Assembly: GCF_000213175.1 (NCBI RefSeq)
Contig: NW_009799179.1
Coordinates: 4,911,276 to 4,975,275, forward strand
DNA length: 64,000 nt
From: Neurospora tetrasperma FGSC 2508
Lineage: Eukaryota > Ascomycota > Sordariomycetes > Sordariales > Sordariaceae
Direction of reading: 5' to 3'
Each line of letters opens with the position of its first letter. Within the stretch, counting starts at the first letter, position 1. The notes beneath the pieces were generated by a model. The model ran no database searches. It worked only from the letters and a program-made list of their open reading frames with translations, and had not been told where the DNA came from. Positions 1-11,010 of the stretch are shown piece by piece. The translations under genes and the position numbers were made by a program.

Positions 1-699
1 ACGAGTTTAGACAAACATGGACCACACGTAGGAATCCATCACGCTATACAGTTTCTTACCGAGGGCTTTATGCGGCTCAGACGGTCTTTCACGCGAGTGC
101 CGCTGCCTGGTGTTGCAGACTCATCATTGTGTGGAAACCCAATGAAGAGTTGATGCATGCATCTAAGCAAGCCCCGACTCTCTTAATGCTAGATATCATC
201 ACAGTAAATACTTTCGTATAGCAATGTTTTACGAGGCCAATTTGATGTCCTGAAAAAAAGTTAAATTAGTGACAATTACATGTGAGAAGGGGTGAAATTA
301 CAAACATACCTGTTAAGATCGTGGCAACGCGCCGACGTGTCCTTGATTTTGCTCTCTTTTGACGACACATCGGCTACTTGAGCGTAGTTCTTGGTTTACA
401 GGTTGTCTCTACCTGAACCCGACTCTCTCTCCAATGTTCTTGTATCCTCTGTTCTCATCGATTCCCGTCCATTTTGGCTATTGTCCGTTCGGTTGAGGAC
501 CAACATAGCGCTGCAGCAAGCCTTGCTATTCCAGTATGATTCCACCCGTCATTGGAAAACTCCAGCTGGCTGGATACTCCTTGGTGTTGTAGTTAGCGGG
601 AATTTAGCAGCCATATGCCCAGGCTTCAAAGGGCATTTCCTTCCTCCCATCCCATTTTTCGCGCAAGACAAAGACGCATCGAGTTGTTTTATCCCGTCA
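1..699. other. Intergenic sequence at window edge
   Basis: No supported gene. Open frames at about 391-978 on the plus strand lie partly antisense to the Y14 gene and show no family resemblance. The left part may hold the 3' end of Y14 transcripts; nothing else is visible. Confidence 0.5.
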
Positions 700-1327
700 T
701 CACTCGTCCCTGCCTACGGGGCTGCGGCTCCTACTCCGACCACCCCTATTGCGGTTGCCAGGACCGTTGCGTCCGCCGCCGCCACCACCACCACCTCCAC
801 CACGGCCGCCGCCGCCGCCGGTCTTGCCTGGGGGTGGTCGCACAAAGGCAAAGTCCACCTGAATGGTCTGGTCGAGGAGCTTCGTCTCGTGGGCACCGTC
901 GATGGCGGCGCGCGCCTCCTCAAGCGTCGGATACTCAATCAATGCGTAGCCCTATTTGCGCATCACGGAACGACATGATTAGTGACTCTTTATTTTTATT
1001 CCGAAATCCTACGCCAATAGGTGATAGAAGATGGAGGCGCAGCCACAAACGAACCTTGACGTAACCGCTTCGCCTGTCCAAGTTGAGATGCAAATTCTTG
1101 ATCTCGCCAAACTCGCCAAACTTGTCCTGGATGGCTTCCTCATCGGCCTCCTCGTGTACGTTGGTCACCATGACGATCCAGCCTTCGATGGAGCGCACGG
1201 CAGTCGCCTTGGTGTGGGTTTGCATGGCCGCGACCTTGGCGGAGTTGGCGTTGGCGCCGCCGGAGGCAGCAGCATCCTCCTGCTGAGGCGAGAGGGGCGC
1301 ATTGTCGACTTCCATGTCGTCACCCAT
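700..1327 (-). CDS. RNA-binding protein Y14/RBM8A, exon-junction complex core
   Basis: Two exons, 1327-1055 and 951-700, with a 103-bp GT-AG intron; 174 residues. Y14 binds Mago and clamps eIF4A3 on spliced mRNA in the nucleus, marking exon junctions for export, localisation and decay. A single RRM spans roughly residues 48-127. It has an RNP2-like VMVTNV and, exactly across the splice join, an RNP1-like KGYALIEY; the stretch [20 protein letters not shown] is typical of Y14. The N-terminus ([13 protein letters not shown]) is acidic and the C-terminus is a long Gly run followed by RSRSRSP, matching the RG/RS tail of metazoan Y14. The ATG at 1327 is the first in frame. Family assignment is strong; splice sites are inferred from the unbroken RRM. 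Confidence 0.93.
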
Positions 1328-2323
1328 TTTAGCAGCTTCTACGTTCTCGGATTTGTTGAGTGCAGGAGGTCGTAGATAGTTTGATGTAGTACGTTTGGGA
1401 TAAGCGCGCTGAAAGCTGAGTTATATGGTTGGAGTTGTAACGTCGGTGGGTGGGAGAAGTGTTTCGTTTGACGCGCTGAATGTAAAGTGGTTTCGATCTA
1501 ATGGTGGATGCGCGTGCCTGGCGTAGGTACCTCAAGTCGTGAACTGGAACTGAAGTTCAGGCCGCGGGCCCTGCCGGTGGCAGCAAACTGTGTGTCGCTG
1601 CAGGTAGGCAGGCTTAGAGGTGGACAGCTGGCATCGGCCCGGCAGCAGCTTCTAGACGCCTGGCTCTTCGTGATCAGGAAAGGGGCTACGGACATAAACA
1701 TAAACAGACAACAGCGAGCATGACTTTGGTGAAGCTGGCCATTTACGACATGCAACAATTTGACTCCAGTCATAACGGACTTGATGGGACCGTTTTCGCT
1801 ATTGATTAATGCTCTCTTCAAAATGAAAGGCTACCAGACTACTTACAACCCATACAACTTTCCATGCCCCTGCTTTCTAAGCTCCTGAAACAGAGTCGAT
1901 GGATGGTTCGCGGACAATACAAAGGTATACGCAATCGTTGCGGTTCATCGGGAAGACTTAAACCTCTTTTAAACCCCAAAACGGATTTGTCAATTCTATT
2001 CGTAATCCTGTAGCCTTCCTATAATCCCTACATCAAATAACTCGAACGATGCTCCCGAGTTGCGATCGATACGACCACGGGGAAAGTCATACAACAAAAA
2101 TTATTCCTCATGAGAAAAAGACCTGACCAAATCCCATACCATAGCAAACCAACGGAAACGCTTTTGTAACAATCCCTTCGCCTTGCTCGACATTAAGACG
2201 GAGAAAAGCAAACCAATTGCTCAACGCCGAGAAATAAAAGCAGACCCATGCAATGTGCTCCGAAGAAAATGCTAACGCCCCTGACCAAACTCATCATCAC
2301 CAGTGCCACCGTCTCGTCCGGGT
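1328..2323. other. Intergenic, Y14 promoter side and 3' side of the spindle-pole gene
   Basis: About 1 kb without a supported coding region. It should contain the Y14 promoter and the 3' UTR of the gene ending at 2324. A TAGGTACCTC element of the type seen in many gaps of this window lies near 1526. Confidence 0.5.
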
Positions 2324-5300
2324 TTATTCATCAAATCCATTCCATGAAGCTTCCCGATTGTTCTCAGTCGCGCCATTAACGCGAAGCAGATCACTCAAAA
2401 TGGTGATATCAAGTTCGGAGTCATCCATCAGCTGACCGGCATTCTTCTGTCCCTCAAGAACATCATGCAGCTTGTACAACTGCCCGCTCTTTGTCTCAAG
2501 CTCGGCTTGCAGCTTCTTGATCTCTCCCATGATCCGCCTACGCTCGCGCTGTCCGGTAGACTTGTCCAGGCTAAAATAAAGCTCATTCATATGCTTCAGC
2601 TCCATCTGAAGATGCTCAATTTCATCGCTAATCTCCTTGATTAACACCGCAAGCGCATCACCTGGCGCCATGGCGGGACGCATGGTTGGCTCCTCCTCAT
2701 AATTACCATGGTCATTAACTGCGCGGTCCGAGACAGGGACAGGTCTGTCCACGCGAACAGTCTTCTTCCCCTTTCTCATATCCTCAACAGTAATCGGAGC
2801 CTTGGTGGACGGGCTAACATGATGTCCGTTCGCCGCGATACGAACACAGACATTGCAGTTATCTGATTTGTGGTTGCAGATTTGATCCAGTACCCGGCGA
2901 GCCTCCTTGCTTAGCGCGGGAATCGAATGACCAAGGCTAGACTGTTTATCGGTCTGCGTGGTGATGGTGGGGTTGTCCGAGTTTCGCCGCACGCGAGATG
3001 CAGGTCGCGGAGTCTCCTGACCCTGAACACCCATCGACGAAGGCCGGCGGCTCTTGCTGGTAGTTGCAGTCTTGACAGACTCGTCTTCGCTGTGGTGACT
3101 GGCAACGCTGAAACGGCCAGTATCTTCGTCAAACCCAAACCGACTCGACTTCTTAAGGATACCGACCGGTTGGCTTTTAGACTGGACCGCATCACCTGTT
3201 TGAGACGGTTGTGTGGTATTATCATTTTCGATTTGTCGCTGCTGATCTTCGAGATCTCGGTAAGTTTGCCTCAATTTCGCAATCTCGTTATCCATGACGC
3301 TGGCAAAATCGGTCCCTTGGGTCAGGTTAAGTTCCGTTGTCGGGTCGTCGTCAACATTCATAGTACCGCTCTTGCCAGTCAGATCGTTCGCAGCATATCC
3401 AGTGCTAGTGCCATTTCTCGGCTCGATGATCCGAGTGACCTTTGTAGGCTTGCCCAAAAGTTCCCTTTGTGAGATCTCGTTGATCTGGGCTGTCAACTGT
3501 TTGACCTTCTTGATAGCTGCCTCCCGGCGCTCCAGCTTTTGACGGAGAGATGCCTCCTTATTCTTGAAGTCCTCCTCCAAGCGGACGCAGTCTTCGGTAT
3601 TGTCGTTCATGGTCTTCAGGAACTCAGTGTTGTTCTTAGTGAGGAGTTGGTTGAGTCGAACCACCTTATGACGATCATCGATCCACTGGCCCTTCAGCTC
3701 CTCATACTCGGCGCGAAGCCGCTGGTTCTCTTCAAGGAGCTTCTGCTTCTCATATTCTAGCTCGAGATTCTGCTCTTTGAGCGCACGAATCCTGCTTTCT
3801 TTTGCGCTGCTTGAGCCATCTCTATCATCAGTCCTGGTCGCTTGATTTTGCAGCTTCTGCTTCAAACGTTCGATTTCGGCCTCCAGCTCAGCGTTGAGCT
3901 CAATGACTGCAGTGTTTGTTGTCAACCCCCCGATGTTGTCGATCATCTGGTCCCGAGTGTTGATTCCTCTCTTCAGATCGGCGATATGTTGATCCCTGGC
4001 GGCAATTTGCGCCTGAAGCTTCTTGGTCTCCTTGAAGTAGCTCTCATTGTTACGTTCCATGCTCGCATGGTCTTGAACAATAAGCTTCTTCTCCTCCAAG
4101 ATAGCATCATACTTCTTGCGCAAAGAAGCAAGCTCCTCTTGGGTGGAAGCCAGGTCCTTTTGTGCTGATAGGTGCTCCCGTCGGAGTTTGTCGTACTTGT
4201 TGGAAATTTCTTGGTTCGCTTGCGAGAGAGCTTCGTTCTTCAGTTTAAGCTCTTCATTGGTAGTGCGCAGAGTGATGTTCTCATTTTGTAGGGCGTCCTT
4301 GTCTTTGCGGTACTGAAGGGTGAACTCAAGATCTTTTTGCGTAGACTCAAGCTCAGCCTGTAGTCGCTTCGCTCTTTCGCGAGCAAGTGACGCCTGATGC
4401 AAGGCTTCGTCACGTTCCGCCGCGAGTGCTGTGCTGTGGATGTCTTGTACTCCAACCTGCCTGCTGGCCTGATCGAGACGATTCTGTAGCTGAGCAATCT
4501 GAGTCTCAAGTTGGTACCCATTCGCCTGAGCATGTCGGCCAAAAGAACCATCGGAGTCTGATCCTATGGCACTGTCTGATGGTCTCCTAGTCTTGTAACG
4601 CTTAAGCTCAGACTGGAGCTGATTGACTTCTCGCTGAAGCTTCTCCGCTTCGCGCTGGAGCATGGCGTCATGATCATGGAGCTCGCGAACTTCCTCCTGG
4701 AGCTTATCCATGGAGACAAAGATTTGCTCATCCTCCTCAGGAATGCCGACAGCATTGATAGATTCGTGGTCGCCGGACTGACCGAGCCGTACGCCGTTCT
4801 TACCAGACTTGACGAAAACAGGGACACCATCCTTCATGGCATCAAATCTGAGGGCGCCTGATGTCCAGTCGGGCAGATGTCTGAAAGCCGGAAGAAAGAA
4901 AGATCGACCTTCAGTAAGGCCCGCATTAGTCTGATCCGCAGCAAGGTCCGAGTTCAGGAAGGCGTTGAGACTGGCATGTATAGGCCGGGATTGCTTCGGT
5001 GGTAGCGCGCTTTGGGCTAACTGGTTTTTGTTGGCTTCCTTCTCGGTACGAATCTTGGAAACGATATCCTGGAGAGAGCGCTTGGGGACTTCTGGTGAAG
5101 CAACTCTGTTTTCCATGTTGGCGTTGCTAAAACGAGAGCGACGAGCGCCCCGGCCAGGCGATCTGGACAGAATGGTTGAGCAGTCGGACTCGTTCTCAAC
5201 TCGAGGCTGCATCTCCACACGGGTCTTCTTTTTAGGATCCAACCCGTAGTTGAGGAGGTGCTCCTCCGTTAGCTCGGTGATGGGGCGGACGTTCTCTTTG

Positions 5301-5737
5301 CGGTTCTTAACTTCGGGATATGGATTGTAGCCCATATTGGTATCGAAGTTCTGTGTTGTTGGGGCCGTGTCGTTAATTGGGCCGGTCCATTCAGGAAAGG
5401 CGCGGCCGATGGCCGAGGTGTTTAGCATGGTGGCCTGTTGCTGTTCTTGTTGCTGCCGTGAGCCGAAACGGCCGGAGCGAGTAGCGTGTCGCTTGGTAGG
5501 GAACCTGTAGTCCTCGCTGGCCTTGCGAGTGCCCTCGTCGTCGGGATTAAAGGAGAAGGCCGACAGGTTACGTGAGAGGTCCTCGGTGGTGGTGCTAACC
5601 GTGTCATGGTCGCCGGTGGATGAGGGCGGGGAGCCGAAAGGGTTGTTTTTGAGCCGTAGTTGGTACATCTCGCGTTTTAACCTAGAGATATGCTTCGGTT
5701 TGCTATTGTGGGATTTGGTATTTCTGTTGATGTCCAT
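2324..5737 (-). CDS. Spindle pole body coiled-coil protein, Ppc89/Cep57-like
   Basis: One long exon of 1137 residues from the ATG at 5737. The open frame runs on to about 5800 but only a GTG precedes the ATG there, so a short upstream exon cannot be excluded. The N-terminal third is polar and disordered. Residues roughly 350-800 are near-continuous heptad coiled coil, including a stretch (LEYEKQKLLEENQRLRAEYE) like the centrosome-localisation coil of Cep57 proteins. The last about 100 residues (starting GDALAVLIKEISDEIEHLQM) resemble the Cep57 microtubule-binding domain. In fission yeast Ppc89 is the central scaffold of the spindle pole body; the same role is inferred here. Family placement is from motif recall, not a search. 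Confidence 0.75.
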   Translation of the reverse strand: MDINRNTKSHNSKPKHISRLKREMYQLRLKNNPFGSPPSSTGDHDTVSTTTEDLSRNLSAFSFNPDDEGTRKASEDYRFPTKRHATRSGRFGSRQQQEQQQATMLNTSAIGRAFPEWTGPINDTAPTTQNFDTNMGYNPYPEVKNRKENVRPITELTEEHLLNYGLDPKKKTRVEMQPRVENESDCSTILSRSPGRGARRSRFSNANMENRVASPEVPKRSLQDIVSKIRTEKEANKNQLAQSALPPKQSRPIHASLNAFLNSDLAADQTNAGLTEGRSFFLPAFRHLPDWTSGALRFDAMKDGVPVFVKSGKNGVRLGQSGDHESINAVGIPEEDEQIFVSMDKLQEEVRELHDHDAMLQREAEKLQREVNQLQSELKRYKTRRPSDSAIGSDSDGSFGRHAQANGYQLETQIAQLQNRLDQASRQVGVQDIHSTALAAERDEALHQASLARERAKRLQAELESTQKDLEFTLQYRKDKDALQNENITLRTTNEELKLKNEALSQANQEISNKYDKLRREHLSAQKDLASTQEELASLRKKYDAILEEKKLIVQDHASMERNNESYFKETKKLQAQIAARDQHIADLKRGINTRDQMIDNIGGLTTNTAVIELNAELEAEIERLKQKLQNQATRTDDRDGSSSAKESRIRALKEQNLELEYEKQKLLEENQRLRAEYEELKGQWIDDRHKVVRLNQLLTKNNTEFLKTMNDNTEDCVRLEEDFKNKEASLRQKLERREAAIKKVKQLTAQINEISQRELLGKPTKVTRIIEPRNGTSTGYAANDLTGKSGTMNVDDDPTTELNLTQGTDFASVMDNEIAKLRQTYRDLEDQQRQIENDNTTQPSQTGDAVQSKSQPVGILKKSSRFGFDEDTGRFSVASHHSEDESVKTATTSKSRRPSSMGVQGQETPRPASRVRRNSDNPTITTQTDKQSSLGHSIPALSKEARRVLDQICNHKSDNCNVCVRIAANGHHVSPSTKAPITVEDMRKGKKTVRVDRPVPVSDRAVNDHGNYEEEPTMRPAMAPGDALAVLIKEISDEIEHLQMELKHMNELYFSLDKSTGQRERRRIMGEIKKLQAELETKSGQLYKLHDVLEGQKNAGQLMDDSELDITILSDLLRVNGATENNREASWNGFDE

Positions 5738-7146
5738 AGCAAGTTGGGAACCGAGGTCGGAGGGGCGCGTCGAGCGTGGTGTTGGCCAGCGTCCAGTCAC
5801 GGTTGGTGGACGGATCCCTCTCTAGCCAACCCGGAATCAGGGCAGGCGCAAGCAGCGACAACACACCGGCAAGACTCTCGCCGCTCGAGCGCGTTGCGCT
5901 TTCTTTTCTGCGGGTCGCAAGTAGCCGCAATGGAAGGGGTATCCGTGAAAATGGTCGAGTCGAAAAGGAAGCACAGCGATCAGGAACGAGCGCTTGATAA
6001 TTCAGCTGAAAACCGAGATCCTGTGCGCATGCTGAATCGGGGAGCGAAATCGAAATGCGGCGCGATTGATTGAAGTTGCGAGTTCCCAAAGAGCCCAACG
6101 TCAATGGTGTTGCACCTGCAGGGGACAGGGCCAAGCGGGTTTGGATGCGACTCGGTGGAAAGAAAACGGGATGTGTGGGTGCAAGTGGAAGTGGCAGGCT
6201 GGGAATTTGGAGAAAACGCGATCTGATGGAAACCAGAGCTCTCATTTGTCCATTTGCTGCTGCATTTGTTTACATCCACTATAAGGGAGCTTGAAAGTGG
6301 GGTAGCCACGGTCGGCGTGTTCCTTGTGGTGGACACCCAACTCGGAACCTGCTCCGTTCACTGCCCTCAACACTAGTGTACCGCTGTTAGCGCTTCCCCT
6401 ATTATTGACTGGCTGGATCGCCTACCGTCTATCTGCTGGGTACCACTTGCAGCTCCTGGCTCATTGATGCAAAGGAAACCTCCGCTGCCTTCCCCAAATA
6501 CATGATGATTCTACGTCGTGAATGCAGTTTGCACACTGAAGTATTTTGTATTAAATGAAGGCAAAAACCACCGAAATTCAAGAAGTCAGAGCATTGGAGA
6601 CACCGTCTCTCTTGCATTTTCGTTTCCGCCCGCCTATCGGGCACCAAGCACGGCAGCAAGGAACCATCGGCATAACCCGCACAGCATTCAGGTCCATCCA
6701 CGTCTCACCTCGTTCCCGTTTGAGGTGACCGAAGCAACCAAAGAGACGAGGTTCAAATTGCGATCGTTGCCAGCCACCTCACTTTGTGACAATCCCGCAG
6801 TTCTTGACCATGGTACGTTTCCTAGATGAATTTGGTCCATTGATGCTCCCTTACTTCCTTTGAGGCAGTCGTGGGATGGCCGATGTGCGGCATCATCAGA
6901 CTTGACAGAGACAATCAAGCCGCCACCGCCCTAGGCAACTTGGAATTTTGACCCGTTCTTGGTACATGGTCTGTATTTCTAGGTTTGCCTATCAAATCAG
7001 TCACGCTGTTGTATATATGGGTGATAATCTTGAGCATCCCCAGCCATTCTTAGCGTGCAACACAAGTCAGTCGCACATTGACCGCTTGCAGACGCCTAAT
7101 TATGGAAGTATTCGTGCATCGATCTCCAAATGTGCATCTTTGTTGC
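5738..7146. other. Intergenic, promoter of the spindle-pole gene and 3' side of SWP1
   Basis: About 1.4 kb. Several short open frames on both strands have no recognisable protein pattern. The part next to 5738 is the likely 5' leader of the spindle-pole gene. Confidence 0.45.
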
Positions 7147-8221
7147 TTAGCGTTCCCCCGCAAGACGTCTGCTCTGAACCTCTCCAAGAGCCTTGGTGCC
7201 GCTCAGCACGGTGACGATGCCCACCACGCCAGCAACAGGAAGGATCTGGAACAGGTTCCAGCTGGTATAATACATGAAAAACACACCCTCCATGGCCACG
7301 ATGGAGCCAAAGAAGGTAAGATGCGACAAGGGCGCGGCGCCGAGAGCCTTGGTCAGGTGGTTGAGGTTGGCGCCGAGCAAAAGCCACTGCCGAAGAAAAA
7401 AAATTGTTAGCACCAGCAACAACACCGCACGTGTTTACAGGTGGATAATGAATATAACAACTCACGCTGATGAAAAGGGCCGGAACTGTAGCAGCCACAG
7501 CAAGGGCGAAGAATAGCGAGATCACCTTGGGCGGGCTTTGCGGATCAGGGCGGAATATGTGGTGAATCTCAGGCTTCTTGCCGTAGCGGATAGGCGCTTC
7601 ATACTTGGGCAGCGGGGTGTTGGGATCCGTCTGGATTTCGATATCAAAGACGGGGGTATTGACAGCGCGAGCTTCACCGAACGAACCGATGACCACGGAG
7701 GCCTTGAGGGGCTTGGGCGACAAGAGAAATTGAACAGGGAGATCCTTCTGGGACTGCATTGCGCCGAACTGTTAATTCCAAGCTCTCAACGATCCGATGT
7801 TGCCTTTCGTGGAGTAACTCACAATCTGTACCACCGCCTTGCCAGTATCCTTAACTGTCAAAGGAAAAGGGGCCTCAAGGCCAGTCTCCTGTTCTTTGAT
7901 GGTCACAAAGGCCTGGTGAGGCCGCTTCGCCTTGCCATCTTCCTTCGCAGTCAAGATGACCTTGACAGTATCGGTGCTTCCAAGTCCAACGGGTTTCGTA
8001 AGAGGGGCCTTCTGACTGAACCTGCGCAAACGGGTGTTAGTAATTGAGGTCTGTGGGAGGGGCATATAATCCCATGGTCTTCGGGCGCGAACCTACTTCT
8101 CCTTGATAGCATCACTGCCTTTCTTGGCAGCAACCGAGATACTGGCGTCGTCGAAGCTCCAAGACGATGCTGCCTGTGCAGCGCCCGCCGCAAGCAGCAA
8201 GATTGCCTGAGTTAATCGCAT
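7147..8221 (-). CDS. SWP1: Oligosaccharyltransferase subunit Swp1 / ribophorin II
   Basis: Four exons: 8221-8097, 8021-7823, 7768-7466, 7386-7147; introns 75, 54 and 79 bp; 288 residues, close to the 286 of yeast Swp1. Swp1 is a non-catalytic subunit of the ER-membrane complex that transfers the dolichol-linked glycan to Asn of nascent proteins. The N-terminus MRLTQAILLLAAGAAQA is a clear signal peptide. A lumenal beta-rich part follows. The C-terminal third holds the conserved stretch EIHHIFRPDPQSPPKVISLF and about three membrane segments, as expected for ribophorin II. All splice sites are GT-AG and the joined frame is unbroken. Its neighbour upstream encodes another secretory-pathway enzyme, probably by chance. 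Confidence 0.92.
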
Positions 8222-8628
8222 CTTTCTTGATGTGTGCTAGGAGTTCTTTTGTCGAAACAGAGCACAGTTTTACGGCAGAAGCGCAATCGATTCGTAAATC
8301 CGTAGATGCGCCAGTGGTGAAACTTTGGGGCATTCAATGAACACGTTCAGCTTCCAGACGGCCAGAGCTCCCATCCATGCAAGGACGTACCGTATCCGCC
8401 AAGACAATTACGTGGAGGGTAATTACTTGATTCACGCCCGGGGTTCGCTCAAATACTCCCATCACTTACACATTCGATATGATCATACTTTCTTCTCAAC
8501 TTCAAAACTCGTCGATACAGTCACTGTTACGGTGTATGTTTTCAAGGTAATTACTTTTTGTTCATGAAAATTCAGAGTATAATTGTAGAAACTCTAGCCG
8601 TTTAAACCTAACCAGCCCTCCCGTATCA
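8222..8628. other. Intergenic, SWP1 promoter
   Basis: About 400 bp between the 3' end of the glutaminyl cyclase gene and the SWP1 start; SWP1 regulatory sequence is expected here. No distinct motif was recognised. Confidence 0.45.
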
Positions 8629-10013
8629 CTAGAGCTCGTCTTTCTCCATGCTCCCGCTGCCTTTCTCTTTCTGCGCAGCGCAGCTTTCCTGCGAAAGCAC
8701 CCCATCGAGATCCATCCACTCAGCAACAAATGCCGTCATGATCTTAGCCCAGTCCCTCACAGTCGGCAGATCAAGATGTTCCCCATCATCATCCATAGTA
8801 TGCCACACGGGCGGGAACGGCGTGGGTATGATATGCAACACCTTGACACCACGTTCCATGAACGGAACATGATCATCCTGTATATACCCCCTCGTAAACC
8901 GGTTATACGGCTTCTCGCTATCCGGTAAGAATGGCGAAGCGGGAGCCGTTTCCAAAATTCCCAGCTTTCGTAGCCTGGTCTCGATTTTGGCCAAGTCTCC
9001 GTACGCCCCGTGCGTGTCCCAGAAGTAGGACGGAATCCGGGGGTTGCCCGCTCCCAGGAGATCCAGGAGCACGAGCAGGCTGATGGACTCTAGCCGGTTA
9101 GAGTGGGTTGATGAGTCCTCGTATGGAGATGATTGCCAGGCTTCGGCCAGTGCTCTGCCGGGAAAAATAATATGTTTATTAGTACGGATTCCAATGATTT
9201 CATCATCAACACAGCAGAGGACGACATCCATCCCACTACAGGAGTAGTAACCACATACCTAGAGCCATAAGTCGAATCCGTATTCGTCCACCTCTCCCAA
9301 GCCTCCTCACCATCAAACAACACAATCTGCACTCCCTTCTCCTCCTCCTCTTCCCCGCCTTCCTCATCTTCCAACCCATCACCAGCATCCCGCTCCCCAC
9401 CTCCCTCCCTCTTCTCCTTCGCGGCTATGACCTCCTCCCACCGTCTCCCCAACGCCCCATCCACCGCCCTCGCCACCGCCATCAAAATGGCACAAGGCGC
9501 CGCGCTATCCACAGCCCCAATAAACCCCTCCGGTCTAAACAGACTATCATAATGCGCCGCGAGCGTCAACCTCTTCACATTCCCGGCCTTTGCCCAAGGT
9601 GGGTCCCTTCGTAGAATCAAATTCGCAAACGGGATGAGCTGGGACCCTGTTGCGGGCGTCGTGGAGGTTGAATTCTGCCACTCGAGCGTCCAGTCAGGTA
9701 GTTGGGAAGAAAAGAAATCGACAAAGTGCTGCTGGACGAGGCGGGAGCCTTCGGTACCGGGGACGCGTGGGATTAAGATGGGGGCGAGGAGAGAGCTAGA
9801 CCCGAAGCCATTGTGGATGTCGAAGTCGGAGGAGGGCCCAGAGGGTAGGTGTTGGAGGGTGCAAGTGGACAGAGGGGTGTAGGCGTGTACGCCCATGGTG
9901 ATGGTGGTTGTGAGAAGGAGGGCGGAGAGGAGATGGCGTGAGAGTGAGGTTGAAGAGCGGTGCCACTGGGGGTTGTTCGGGTCAAGCCCAATGTGCCGTG
10001 CCATCGTCACCAT
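8629..10013 (-). CDS. Glutaminyl-peptide cyclotransferase (M28 family), KDEL-tailed
   Basis: Two exons, 10013-9259 and 9154-8629, with a 104-bp intron; 426 residues from the ATG at 10013 (a second ATG is at 10004; the frame continues upstream only through a TTG). The enzyme cyclises N-terminal Gln/Glu to pyroglutamate. A hydrophobic signal or anchor lies near residues 27-45. Expected zinc and catalytic residues are present: D169 (AVDSAAP), E236/E237 (FDGEEAWERW), D344/D345 (QDDHVPF) and H370 (PFPPVWHTMDDDGEHLD). An acidic low-complexity insert sits before FDGEE. The protein ends in MEKDEL, a canonical ER-retrieval signal directly before the TAG, so ER residence is inferred. A general M28 aminopeptidase is less likely because the DGEEAW and PFPPVWHTMDD motifs are those of glutaminyl cyclases. 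Confidence 0.88.
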
Positions 10014-11010
10014 CTCCCTAGTCGTTCCGGACGCGTTGCAACTTGAGTTGCGGTTGTGGTGCTGTTGACGAAACAAGTTGTCTTGAGAGTTTGTTTGGTT
10101 GGCCGGGTGACAGGTCGTCTAGTCCATGGTTGGTAATAATTCCGCAGGCCAATGTTTATCTCTAAATTCCCCCGGAAACTCAAATGCAAGAACTCAAACA
10201 CCGGCGAACTATCCGGATGGTGCAATGGTCTGACTCCCACAACTTCATCCTACTGAATCAAGCGAGGTCTTTCCTGACATAGAAATGAGATCTAGACGCG
10301 CCGAAGAAAGGTGTTCTCGACGGACAGGGGTGGTCTAGTACCTGGTCCGAGTGTGCTCTCACTAACAGCCCCTAGAAGTGATGTGCGGGGAAAGGGGCCA
10401 GATCGCAGAATCCAAACATCTCGTTCAGTTGAATGGTACCATCCAGATCATGGAACTGAGGGACCACGTTCTGTTAGTGCGGCTTATGAACTCCTACTTC
10501 AACTTCTGACGTTTCCAAACGTAGAATCGAGTCAACGAAAGCGACTACATTTAGTGGAAGTCCTTCTTTCATGTATTGACCAACTTCATTAAAGAGCCAT
10601 CTCGACTCTGTCATACTCATCCCTCATCCTTCATGAATCTATCCCGATTATTTGGGACATCCACACTGACAAACTCAACCAAAGAAAACTGTTCTGTCCA
10701 CTGCTTTTCCAAAATGTGTTGCCCTTGATCCCGACGTTTCCACGCACTGGTTCCTGTTTTCGTTTTTCTTGATCTTTCCTGACATTAAACCCATAACCTT
10801 GAGGGTATCTGATATATATGTCGTGATACCGATGCATTCCGAGCTCTATATGCGAAAGGTAACGCTGCACACGCCAGTCTAGCCTTTTCGGCCGCTCTAT
10901 GGTGTAATTCGATTCTAGTATCTCTAAGCTTCTATCCAAGCCAGATTCAAAATAGGTGCAAGAAAAGAACTTTCGGGTCTTTGCGTTGCTTTTGTGCTTA
11001 CGCGCTATAC
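10014..11010. other. Intergenic, glutaminyl cyclase promoter side
   Basis: About 1 kb with no supported gene. The 3' UTR of the phosphotransferase gene lies at its right end. Confidence 0.45.

Noticed and set aside
391-1064. Plus-strand frames over the Y14 gene, one with Ala/Thr runs and one with Arg/His runs
   Set aside because: These are the reverse complement of the glycine-rich tail of Y14 and are not independent proteins.
5703-6245. 180-codon minus-strand frame upstream of the spindle-pole gene
   Set aside because: Overlaps the start of the spindle-pole gene in another frame, Pro/Arg/Ser-rich without pattern, most likely leader sequence.
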